Source: DAIUFH01 sp036844705
GTDB lineage: Bacteria; Bacillota; Clostridia; Tissierellales; Tissierellaceae
NCBI GenBank assembly: GCA_036844705.1
Contig: DAIUFH010000033.1
Location: 1-22,240 of the forward strand
Reading direction: 5' to 3'
Length of the DNA: 22,240 bases
Shown here: piece by piece, positions 7,133-13,774 of the stretch
Layout: the number at the start of each line of letters is the position of its first letter
Numbering within the stretch: the stretch's first letter is position 1
Position numbers and translations under genes: made by a program
The notes under the pieces: model-generated
What the model was told of the DNA's origin: nothing
The model's database searches: none
Seen by the model: the letters and a program-made list of their open reading frames with translations, nothing else

Positions 7133-8959
7133 TTAATTATTCTTTTTAGATTTATATCTTAGACTTGAATCAAGAATTCTCTTTCTGACTCTATAATTTA
7201 ATGGTGTGACCTCTATAAGCTCATCATCCTCAATAAATTCCAAAGCTTCTTCAAGAGACATTTCCTTAGGTGGTGTCAATCTTAAAGCTTCATCGGAACC
7301 AGAGGCTCTGACATTCGACTGATTTTTCTTTTTAGTTACATTAACTTCTATATCTTGACCCTTTGGATTCGAGCCTATAACCATACCACTATAAACTGAG
7401 ACTCCAGGTTCAACAAATAGTATCCCTCTCTCCTGTGCAGCATGTAATCCATAGGCTGTAGTTTCTCCTGTTTCATAGACTATCAGGGAGCCATCCTTTC
7501 TAGTTGGTATATCACCTTTATACAATGCATAATCATCAAATATAGAATTCATGATACCATTTCCCTTGGTATCAGTTAAGAATTCCTGTCTATATCCGAT
7601 TAAACCTCTAGCAGGAATTGAGAATATAGTTCTAGCATATCCATTGGTAGCTTCAGACATACTTACCAATTCACCTTTTCTTTGACCAAGTTTATCTATA
7701 ACTGTACCTATAAACTCATTAGACACATCAATTGTTACTTTTTCCATTGGCTCATATCTTTTACCATTTTCATATTTATAAAGAACCTCTGGCTTTGAAA
7801 TTTGAAACTCATAGCCTTCTCTCCTCATGTTTTCAATTAAAACTGATAAGTGAAGTTCCCCTCTACCAGACACTTTAAATGAATCTGTCGAATCGGTATC
7901 TTCTACTCTTAAAGACACATCTGTTTGTAATTCTTTATACAATCTACTCCTTATTTGTCTTGATGTTACAAAACTGCCTTCTCTACCTGCAAACGGACTG
8001 TTGTTAACAGAGAATGTCATTGCTATAGTAGGTTCTGAAATCTTTACAAATGGAAGTGGTTCAGGATTATCAATAGGACAAATTGTATCTCCTATATGAA
8101 TATTTTCTACTCCTGTTATGGCTATTATACTCCCTACCGTAGCTTCCTGTACTTCAACTCTATTTAAGCCTTCAAATTCATATAACTTACTTATCTTAAT
8201 CTTTTCGAACTTTTTAGAATCAGCTATATTTACAATTACCCCTTCTTGTCCAGCTTTAATCGTACCTCTGTCTATCTTACCTATACCTATTCTGCCAACA
8301 TATTCATTGTAGTCAATTGTGGATATTAAAACTTGTAGTGGTTCTTCGCTATCCCCCTGTGGAGCAGGAATATACTGTAGAATAGTCTCGAATAAAGGTT
8401 CCATAGATGTCATTTCTGCCGAAATATCCAAGGCAGCTGTTCCTTGCTTTGCTGAAGCATATACAAATGGGCAATCCAATTGACTTTCACTTGCACCTAA
8501 TTCAATAAATAAGTCTAAGATTTCATCTATAACTTCTTCTGGTCTGGCCTCTGGTCTGTCAATTTTATTTATGCAGACAATTACCGGCAAATCTAAGTCC
8601 AACGCTTTTTTTAGGACGAATTTCGTCTGAGGCATAGGTCCTTCAAAAGCATCAACCAATAATACTACTCCATTTACCATTTTTAATACACGTTCAACTT
8701 CTCCTCCAAAGTCAGCATGTCCTGGGGTATCTATAATATTTATCTTTGTACCCTTGTAGTTGACTGCTGTATTCTTGGAAAGAATGGTAATCCCACGTTC
8801 TCTTTCAATATCATTTGAGTCCATGACCCTTTCTTCAACTACCTGATTTACCCTAAAAATTCCTGATTGCTTTAATAAGCTATCTACCAAGGTAGTTTTA
8901 CCATGGTCTACATGGGCTATTATAGCAATATTTCTTACGTCATTTCTTTTAATATTCAT
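7133..8959 (-). CDS. typA: Ribosome-associated GTPase TypA/BipA
   Basis: 608-residue translational GTPase of the EF-G/LepA superfamily that binds the ribosome and is needed for ribosome assembly and growth under stress or at low temperature. G motifs: AHVDHGKT (15-22), switch I ERERGITI (52-59), DTPGHADF (77-84), NKID (131-134). Family-typical segments SGRGELHLSVLIENMRREG and ARGLIGYRQEF and a C-terminal TypA-specific domain are present. Length is standard. Start ATG with AAGGGA 8 nt upstream. It is the first gene of a four-gene minus-strand operon, with a candidate promoter at 9010-9037. Confidence 0.98.
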   Translation of the reverse strand: MNIKRNDVRNIAIIAHVDHGKTTLVDSLLKQSGIFRVNQVVEERVMDSNDIERERGITILSKNTAVNYKGTKINIIDTPGHADFGGEVERVLKMVNGVVLLVDAFEGPMPQTKFVLKKALDLDLPVIVCINKIDRPEARPEEVIDEILDLFIELGASESQLDCPFVYASAKQGTAALDISAEMTSMEPLFETILQYIPAPQGDSEEPLQVLISTIDYNEYVGRIGIGKIDRGTIKAGQEGVIVNIADSKKFEKIKISKLYEFEGLNRVEVQEATVGSIIAITGVENIHIGDTICPIDNPEPLPFVKISEPTIAMTFSVNNSPFAGREGSFVTSRQIRSRLYKELQTDVSLRVEDTDSTDSFKVSGRGELHLSVLIENMRREGYEFQISKPEVLYKYENGKRYEPMEKVTIDVSNEFIGTVIDKLGQRKGELVSMSEATNGYARTIFSIPARGLIGYRQEFLTDTKGNGIMNSIFDDYALYKGDIPTRKDGSLIVYETGETTAYGLHAAQERGILFVEPGVSVYSGMVIGSNPKGQDIEVNVTKKKNQSNVRASGSDEALRLTPPKEMSLEEALEFIEDDELIEVTPLNYRVRKRILDSSLRYKSKKNN

Positions 8960-9009
8960 AAAACAAATCCCTTCTTATATTAAGATGTACATTTTTCCTC
9001 AACTAAGTT

Positions 9010-9037
9010 ATTTTATCATACTTTTCCCAATATACAA
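9010..9037 (-). promoter_or_regulatory. Candidate promoter of the typA-cls operon
   Basis: Minus strand: -35 TTGTAT (9037-9032), a 16-bp spacer, and extended -10 TGATAAAAT (9018-9010). It lies about 50 nt before the typA start and just beyond the terminator of the collagen-like gene. Confidence 0.5.
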
Positions 9038-9052
9038 AATAAATATTAAAAG

Positions 9053-9086
9053 TAAAAAAAGGCAGACAGCCTACGCTATCTACCTT
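9053..9086 (-). terminator. Terminator of the collagen-like gene
   Basis: A 12-bp stem (9059-9070 with 9075-9086, two wobble pairs) with a 4-nt loop, followed on the minus strand by seven T residues. It begins 11 nt after the stop codon. Confidence 0.9.
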
Positions 9087-9097
9087 TCTATATTTTA

Positions 9098-10207
9098 TTA
9101 AGATAATCTAATAACAGTAAGTGCTGTGCCGGCTCCAGTACTCAATATAGCCGCGCCTAATAATCCTTCTAATTGTAATGCAATTACATCTCCTGCTGTT
9201 AAGTTTACTATAAATGAAGTGCTATACTCTGTACCTAAAATAGGGCTTATTTGTGAAGCTGGTACAGATACTCCGTTAACGGTTACACTTGAGCCTACCA
9301 ATACACCCGCTGTTAAATCTATACTATAGGTTATAAAATAGCGTCCAGTCTCTGTAACAGTAAATCCAGTATTTGCTCCATTTGCAGTAAATCCATCTAA
9401 ATTTTGCAGACTTGGCAACGGAATTTGAGTTCCTCCAAGAACTACAGCAATTGTAGCTCCTGTTGTATTAGCTGCATACATGGAATCATCAGTTACTACT
9501 TCACCTGCTGGTCCTGGTGGACCTTGTGGACCTTCCGGACCTACTGGACCTTGTGGGCCTGTTGCTCCCACTGGACCTTCTGGACCTATTGGACCTGCCG
9601 GACCTGTGGCTCCTGTAGCTCCCGCTGGGCCTTCTGGACCTATTGGACCTGCCGGACCTGTGGCTCCTGTATCTCCCGCTGGACCTTGTGGACCTTCCGG
9701 ACCTACTGGACCTTGTGGGCCTGTTGCTCCCGCTGGACCTTCTGGGCCTATTGGACCTGCCGGACCTGTGGCTCCTGTTGCTCCTGCTGGACCTTGTGGA
9801 CCTTCCGGACCTACTGGACCTTGTGGGCCTGTGGCTCCCGCTGGGCCTTCTGGACCTATTGGACCTGCCGGACCTGTGGCTCCTGTAGCTCCTGCTGGAC
9901 CTTCTGGACCTATTGGGCCTGCTGGGCCAATCTGTCCCTGTGGTCCTTGTGGTCCTATTGGGCCTTGTGCTCCTGCTGGACCTTGGGCTCCTATCGGCCC
10001 TTGTGGGCCCGGAGGACCTTGTGGGCCTGGTGGGCATACATAAATTACTCCTGGCCAGCTATAACATGGTACAGGGATAGGATTATTACATGGACACTTA
10101 TTCGGGAAACAGCCATAACCATATCCTCTATTATCAACATAAGAAACAGCACCACTATTTAAAGCTCTTGGAATTACATAAGAATTTTGTTCTCTATAGT
10201 TGTTCAT
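9098..10207 (-). CDS. Collagen-like BclA-type exosporium protein
   Basis: 369-residue spore-surface protein of the BclA type. Residues 1-60 form a Cys-rich head (Cys33, 38, 40, 48, 58) without a secretion signal. Residues 61-234 are 58 uninterrupted Gly-X-Y triplets dominated by GPA, GPI, GPE, GAT and GPQ. Residues about 243-369 form a beta-rich C-terminal domain (GFTVTETGRYFITYSIDL, LTVIRLS) like the trimeric TNF-like BclA C domain. Known relatives form hair-like filaments on the exosporium, often glycosylated on Thr in the GAT/GDT triplets. Start ATG with GGAGG 6 nt upstream. The gene is monocistronic, with a sigma-K-like promoter at 10280-10309 and a strong terminator. The repeat region is richer in GC than its neighbours because of Gly/Pro codons. 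Confidence 0.92.
   Translation of the reverse strand: MNNYREQNSYVIPRALNSGAVSYVDNRGYGYGCFPNKCPCNNPIPVPCYSWPGVIYVCPPGPQGPPGPQGPIGAQGPAGAQGPIGPQGPQGQIGPAGPIGPEGPAGATGATGPAGPIGPEGPAGATGPQGPVGPEGPQGPAGATGATGPAGPIGPEGPAGATGPQGPVGPEGPQGPAGDTGATGPAGPIGPEGPAGATGATGPAGPIGPEGPVGATGPQGPVGPEGPQGPPGPAGEVVTDDSMYAANTTGATIAVVLGGTQIPLPSLQNLDGFTANGANTGFTVTETGRYFITYSIDLTAGVLVGSSVTVNGVSVPASQISPILGTEYSTSFIVNLTAGDVIALQLEGLLGAAILSTGAGTALTVIRLS
9506..10027 (-). repeat. Internal Gly-X-Y tandem repeat with 54/108-bp higher-order units
   Basis: The Gly-X-Y tract is built from an 18-residue block (GPAGPIGPEGPAGATGAT) and a 36-residue block that adds GPQGPVGPEGPQGPAGAT-type triplets. After 11 irregular triplets, the order is 18, 36, 36, 18, then a last 36-like block ending GPPGPA. 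At DNA level these are near-identical 54- and 108-bp units, so the region is prone to copy-number change and to misassembly. Confidence 0.85.
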
Positions 10208-10279
10208 TGTATCCTCCTTGGTTTAATATTTTATAGTGATAAAAACCGAGCTATAACAATGAATGTTCTAGCCTAATAT

Positions 10280-10309
10280 TAATATATGTAAAAACTCGAA
10301 TATTGTGAT
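10280..10309 (-). promoter_or_regulatory. Sigma-K-like promoter of the collagen-like gene
   Basis: Minus strand: ATCACA (10309-10304), a 15-bp spacer, and CATATATTA (10288-10280). The -10 matches the mother-cell sigma-K pattern CATAnnnTA exactly and the -35 matches five of six positions of GKMACA, at allowed spacing. It lies about 73 nt before the start codon and suits a late mother-cell spore-coat gene. Confidence 0.55.
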
Positions 10310-10316
10310 TATATGT

Positions 10317-10347
10317 AAAAAAAGGCAGTCAATTTTGACTGTCTTTT
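10317..10347 (-). terminator. Terminator of the anti-sigma/SLH operon
   Basis: Stem AAGACAGTC/GACTGCCTT (one wobble) around AAAATT, followed on the minus strand by seven T residues. It begins at the stop codon of the SLH-containing gene. Confidence 0.88.
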
Positions 10348-12442
10348 AATTAAACATATACTTATATATAATGTTTGCTGCATCCTCTCTTGTTAATTCA
10401 ACCTTAGGATTTATAAATTCTGTTCCATCACCACTTATTATTCCTAGACCATAGGCTATGTTTACATATCCCTTGAGTCCAGGACTAATATCCTCACTAT
10501 CTTTAAATATATCATCGAATATACCTGGCAAGTCCGCTATTTTTCCAAAATTCATAGCTCTAACAATATATTTTACCGCCTCTTCTTTTGTAACAATTTT
10601 TTCTGGGTTTTTTTCCTCAGCTTTTATTACCTTGGATTTTAAAAATTCATCATAAACTTTATCAATGTCTTCTTCACTAATATCTCTCCAAGAATTCATA
10701 GATTTGAATAGAAGATACATAAAATCTTTCTGTTTTATTTTATTCTTAGGTTTGAACTCATCTGTGTTAAACCCAACACCGTATTCAGCCAAACTATTAA
10801 TCATATCTTTAGCATAGGAATCATCAATATCCTTATAGGAAGGAACTTTTTTATCCTTATATAATTCCCCTGAATAATCCAGCAAATCACCTGTATGTGC
10901 ATCTATATCAACTTGCTTTTGACTATTGATTCCATAGACTAGTTTTACTTTTTTGTTTTCATCTTCAGATTTTTCATAATCGTAGATATTTGCGTACCTT
11001 AACTCATATCCTATGTCATTAAACAATATATCATAAGCTTTATCTAAGTCTATTACTTGACCTTTAGGTGGCAATTCACCTTTGTACCAATCAAGATTGT
11101 ATGAAGAAATATCTTTATTTACTGCATTGACAGTTACTGAGATAGAGTCTGATTCTACATATATATCATCAGCTTTTCTTATAAATCTAAAGCTATATGA
11201 TAATTGACCTTCCTTTAGATTTTCAGTTATAAGTTCTAGCTGCTCTATTTTAGTTGGTTGTTGTTTTTTTACAAAGGCTTTTGCAATTTCCATAGCCTCA
11301 GCTTTTGTAATATTAGCCTTAGCATTTGAATCAAAGTCAATATATTTATAATAACTTAAAAGCTCACTTGTTTTTGCATTTAATGATATATTTGCCGAGG
11401 AACCATTGCCATTTTCAACTTTCTTACTAAAGTACAAATCCCATTGGTATTCTCCAGGGTTTTTATAGCTAGAATGTAGGTTTCTGTTTTGTAAAGTATA
11501 GCTCTTATCTAAGCCAAGTATATTTATAGCTTTCTTTTCTATTTCCTCAATACCTATTATTCCACTTAGCTTATCTATCTCTTCTCTTTCTTCAGGTGTA
11601 ATTCCACCTCCATTTGCTGCTGCAGAATCTACTGCTTTTTCTTCAGCATATATCTGTCCGTAATTCCCTATGTCTATTGCCTCTCCCGTTAATGCATCAA
11701 TTACCTTATTATCTTTCAGGAGAGAGTAAACAAGGTAATATTTATTACCATTATTTAAACTACCTTTTCTGATAGGTTTATAGGAATTTTTATACATCAA
11801 ATCAAGACCTATTTTATCTATGAACGCTTTTCTTCCATCTTCCAAGGTTATAATGTCATTAGCACTAGGAAAAATGATATCTCTGTCCCAATTCGTATAA
11901 AAGTTATTAATCTCTCCAGTAAATTTATTTACATTTATACTTACTGTATTATCCCGATATGGAATACCATTTACTACTCTATCGAAAGTAAAATTGTATT
12001 CCACATCATAAGAGTTTAGCTGGTTATTAGATTCTATAAGCTCGATTCCATTATAAATCTCTTTGTCAATTTTCCCAATAAATTCCTTTGCAAATTTTAA
12101 TGCTTCATTTCTAGTATAATTTGGTAGTTTTGACTCAGGTTCCTTATATTCAGTACCATATTTATTATATGATATTATATTCCCTTTAGAATCTGTCGTA
12201 ATACTTATACTATCCAGTTCGTTTCTTGAATCGGACCAGTTTAAATAAAAGTGTACTTTGTTGCCATTTGAATTTACCCTTGAATCGAAGGTATCATATG
12301 TATCTTTGATGTCGAACAATTCTTTAGTTTTTAAAATTGTAGCTTCCAGTTCCTTATCAAAGGATGCAGTTGCAAAAACGTTTGCAGATAATATTCCCAT
12401 AAAAAAAATACTAATTACTAATAATACTATACATTTTTTCAT
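10346..12442 (-). CDS. Secreted YcdB/YcdC-type protein with C-terminal SLH-like repeats
   Basis: 698-residue exported protein. It has a signal peptide with likely cleavage after VFA (residue 24). Repeated PepSY/YcdB-YcdC-like modules follow (about 30-270 and 290-530), each with an EAL.FAKEFI/EAMEIAKAFV-type helix, a VNGIPY-type or SVTVNA strand, and a FTGEI, LTGEAI or HTGDLLDYSG ending. Residues about 545-698 carry S-layer-homology-like repeats: an IDDSYAKDMINSLAEYGV segment and a better one, DISPGLKGYVNIAYGLGIISG with a TREDAANIIYKYM end. It is probably bound to the cell wall or S-layer. Function is unknown; relatives are described as possible wall-associated inhibitors or ligand-binding proteins. 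Start ATG with AGGAGGGG 6 nt upstream, lying inside the end of the anti-sigma gene (2 bp gap). The two genes are therefore one operon. Confidence 0.85.
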   Translation of the reverse strand: MKKCIVLLVISIFFMGILSANVFATASFDKELEATILKTKELFDIKDTYDTFDSRVNSNGNKVHFYLNWSDSRNELDSISITTDSKGNIISYNKYGTEYKEPESKLPNYTRNEALKFAKEFIGKIDKEIYNGIELIESNNQLNSYDVEYNFTFDRVVNGIPYRDNTVSINVNKFTGEINNFYTNWDRDIIFPSANDIITLEDGRKAFIDKIGLDLMYKNSYKPIRKGSLNNGNKYYLVYSLLKDNKVIDALTGEAIDIGNYGQIYAEEKAVDSAAANGGGITPEEREEIDKLSGIIGIEEIEKKAINILGLDKSYTLQNRNLHSSYKNPGEYQWDLYFSKKVENGNGSSANISLNAKTSELLSYYKYIDFDSNAKANITKAEAMEIAKAFVKKQQPTKIEQLELITENLKEGQLSYSFRFIRKADDIYVESDSISVTVNAVNKDISSYNLDWYKGELPPKGQVIDLDKAYDILFNDIGYELRYANIYDYEKSEDENKKVKLVYGINSQKQVDIDAHTGDLLDYSGELYKDKKVPSYKDIDDSYAKDMINSLAEYGVGFNTDEFKPKNKIKQKDFMYLLFKSMNSWRDISEEDIDKVYDEFLKSKVIKAEEKNPEKIVTKEEAVKYIVRAMNFGKIADLPGIFDDIFKDSEDISPGLKGYVNIAYGLGIISGDGTEFINPKVELTREDAANIIYKYMFN

Positions 12443-12444
12443 TA

Positions 12445-12843
12445 TTATCCCCTCCTATGAATATGTTTTATCGAAATCACTTTGTTCTTTTCAACATGGA
12501 ATTCATCTGAAAGCCCATTCACTAGAACTAATCCCCTACCACATGATTTTAGATCATTAGGGTCATAGGAGCATAAATCATAATCAATACCGCCGCCTTC
12601 ATCTTCAACTTCAATTATTAGTTTATTCTCTACCATTTCCAGTTTAAGACTTACACATTTAGAAGTCATGCAATCATTCCCGTGTAAAGCACCATTAACT
12701 ATTAATTCATTTAATATTATTCTAATATCAAACATAATATCCTCATCTTTAATAAATTTATCTAAATTTACTAAAGTTTTATCTATGAAATCTCTAATTG
12801 TATCCAAATCACTACATACTTTGCCTCTATAAAAATAGGCCAT
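12445..12843 (-). CDS. RsbW/SpoIIAB-like anti-sigma factor serine kinase (GHKL ATPase)
   Basis: 132-residue HATPase_c_2-type protein. In known relatives (RsbW, SpoIIAB) such a domain binds an alternative sigma factor and phosphorylates an anti-anti-sigma protein. N box ILNELIVNGALHGN (43-56) contains Glu46 and Asn50 at the positions of the catalytic Glu and Mg-binding Asn of SpoIIAB. The G1 box is EVEDEGGGID (78-87) and the G2 box GRGLVLVNG (102-110). The product is likely cytoplasmic. Start: a TTG at 12858 is in frame but has no ribosome binding site; ATG 12843 has only a weak GGA/GTG upstream but fits the candidate promoter at 12880-12908, so I prefer it. It is followed 2 bp later by the SLH-domain gene. 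No sigma factor or antagonist gene is adjacent, which is unusual. Its target is unknown. Confidence 0.85.
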   Translation of the reverse strand: MAYFYRGKVCSDLDTIRDFIDKTLVNLDKFIKDEDIMFDIRIILNELIVNGALHGNDCMTSKCVSLKLEMVENKLIIEVEDEGGGIDYDLCSYDPNDLKSCGRGLVLVNGLSDEFHVEKNKVISIKHIHRRG

Positions 12844-12879
12844 GTCAATCACATCCAAATCAATTATTCTGTTAAAATG

Positions 12880-12908
12880 ATTTTACCCATAAATCTATAT
12901 TGTTAATC
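12880..12908 (-). promoter_or_regulatory. Candidate sigma-B/sigma-F-type promoter of the anti-sigma operon
   Basis: Minus strand: GATTAA (12908-12903), a 14-bp spacer, and GGGTAAAAT (12888-12880). The Bacillus sigma-B consensus is GTTTAA-N12-15-GGGTAT (5/6 plus 5/6 matches here). The -10 also fits the sigma-F pattern GGnnAnAnT. It lies about 37 nt before the ATG at 12843. Confidence 0.4.
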
Positions 12909-12931
12909 TATAAAAAGCTTTAAAAAATACC

Positions 12932-12957
12932 ATATAAGTGGTTTGAAACACTTATAT
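12932..12957. promoter_or_regulatory. 9-bp inverted repeat, possible operator
   Basis: ATATAAGTG (12932-12940) and CACTTATAT (12949-12957) are perfectly complementary, separated by GTTTGAAA. The centre holds the -35 of the rubredoxin promoter, so a bound dimer would block it. It does not match the Rex, Fur or PerR boxes I know. Confidence 0.45.
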
Positions 12958-12968
12958 TGGGGTAAAAT
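12941..12968 (+). promoter_or_regulatory. Candidate sigma-B/sigma-F-type promoter of the rubredoxin gene
   Basis: GTTTGA (12941-12946), a 13-bp spacer, and GGGTAAAAT (12960-12968). The -10 sequence is identical over nine bases to the one on the opposite strand at 12888-12880. It sits 30 nt before the rubredoxin ATG. No good TATAAT is visible at this position. Confidence 0.42.
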
Positions 12969-12998
12969 TATATCAGTTAAAATGAAAGGAGAATACTT

Positions 12999-13157
12999 AT
13001 GGATAAATATGTTTGCGAACCATGCGGTTATGTTTATGACCCTGCTGAAGGGGACCCAGATGGAGGCATAGCTCCAGGTACTGCTTTTGAAGATCTTCCA
13101 GAGGATTGGGTATGCCCAATGTGCGGAGCTTCAAAGGATGAATTCTATAAAGAATAA
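12999..13157 (+). CDS. Rubredoxin
   Basis: 52-residue rubredoxin, a one-iron electron carrier that in anaerobes typically passes electrons to rubrerythrin, superoxide reductase or oxygen reductases in the cytoplasm. The four cysteines are exactly placed: Cys6 and Cys9 in CEPCGYVYD, Cys39 and Cys42 in CPMCGASK. The PEDWVCP segment and aromatic core (Tyr4, Tyr11, Tyr13, Trp37) are intact. Start ATG with AAAGGAG 7 nt upstream. It is monocistronic, divergent from the anti-sigma operon and convergent with ysxC, sharing a bidirectional terminator with the latter. Its promoter looks like a stress-sigma type, which would fit a role in oxidative stress. Confidence 0.97.
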   Translation: MDKYVCEPCGYVYDPAEGDPDGGIAPGTAFEDLPEDWVCPMCGASKDEFYKE

Positions 13158-13162
13158 TACAT

Positions 13163-13187
13163 AAAAGACCAGGATTACTGGTCTTTT
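13163..13187. terminator. Bidirectional terminator shared by rubredoxin and ysxC
   Basis: AAAAGACCAG (13163-13172) pairs perfectly with CTGGTCTTTT (13178-13187) around a 5-nt loop. The ysxC stop codon lies in the loop, so the last ysxC codons form one arm of the hairpin. Confidence 0.9.
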
Positions 13188-13774
13188 GTTCTACCCAAAA
13201 TTGGCTCGAATAATTGCCAAACCTTATCCACATTAATCTTCTTCTCAGAAGAATATGGTATGATAAGGTTCGTATCCTTAATTCCCAATTTCTCACGTAT
13301 TATCTTAGTATTCTTTTGCCAGTTTGCTTTCGAAATTTTATCTGCCTTTGTAGCTATAACTAAACCTCTATAGCCAAAGGATTTTATCCAGTTGTACATG
13401 AGCAAATCTTGGTTAGTAGGTTCATGCCTTATGTCTACCAACAATGCTATCTCTTTAAGATTTTCTCTTGTGGTTAAATAGGATTCTATGATATCCCCCC
13501 ATTTTTTTCTTTCACTCATGGATACTTGAGCATAACCATAACCTGGTAAATCCACAAATCTAAACGAGTTATTGATTATATAGAAGTTGATAGTTCTTGT
13601 TTTCCCGGGCTTACCACTTGTCCTAGCTAAATTTACTCTATTTATCATAGAATTTATAAAAGATGATTTTCCAACATTTGATCTGCCAGCAAAAGCTATC
13701 TCTGGCAGATCATCATTAGGATATTGTTTTGGTAAGGCTGCTATCGCATGAAGATCTGAACTAATTATCTTCAT
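13175..13774 (-). CDS. ysxC: Ribosome biogenesis GTPase YsxC/EngB
   Basis: 199-residue TrmE-Era-EngA-YihA-family GTPase, essential in Bacillus for late assembly of the 50S subunit. G1 GRSNVGKSS (30-38), Thr-rich switch I around GKTRTINFY (58-65), G3 DLPGYGYA (75-82), G4 TKAD (142-145), and a G5-like PYSSEKKINVD near the C-terminus. Length is normal. Its ATG overlaps the lon stop codon as ATGA, so it is translationally coupled to lon, the usual arrangement in Firmicutes. It ends inside a terminator hairpin. Confidence 0.97.
   Translation of the reverse strand: MKIISSDLHAIAALPKQYPNDDLPEIAFAGRSNVGKSSFINSMINRVNLARTSGKPGKTRTINFYIINNSFRFVDLPGYGYAQVSMSERKKWGDIIESYLTTRENLKEIALLVDIRHEPTNQDLLMYNWIKSFGYRGLVIATKADKISKANWQKNTKIIREKLGIKDTNLIIPYSSEKKINVDKVWQLFEPILGRTKDQ

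Noticed and set aside
9404..10162. Long open frames on both strands across the collagen repeat, including a plus-strand frame rich in Gly-Pro
   Set aside because: GGN-CCN repeats read as GGN-CCN on the complementary strand too, and lack stops in several frames. The minus-strand frame 9098-10207 has a ribosome binding site, promoter, terminator and conserved end domains; the others have none.
12997..13296. 99-codon minus-strand frame across rubredoxin and the end of ysxC
   Set aside because: It is antisense to the well-supported rubredoxin gene, crosses a terminator and overlaps ysxC in another frame.
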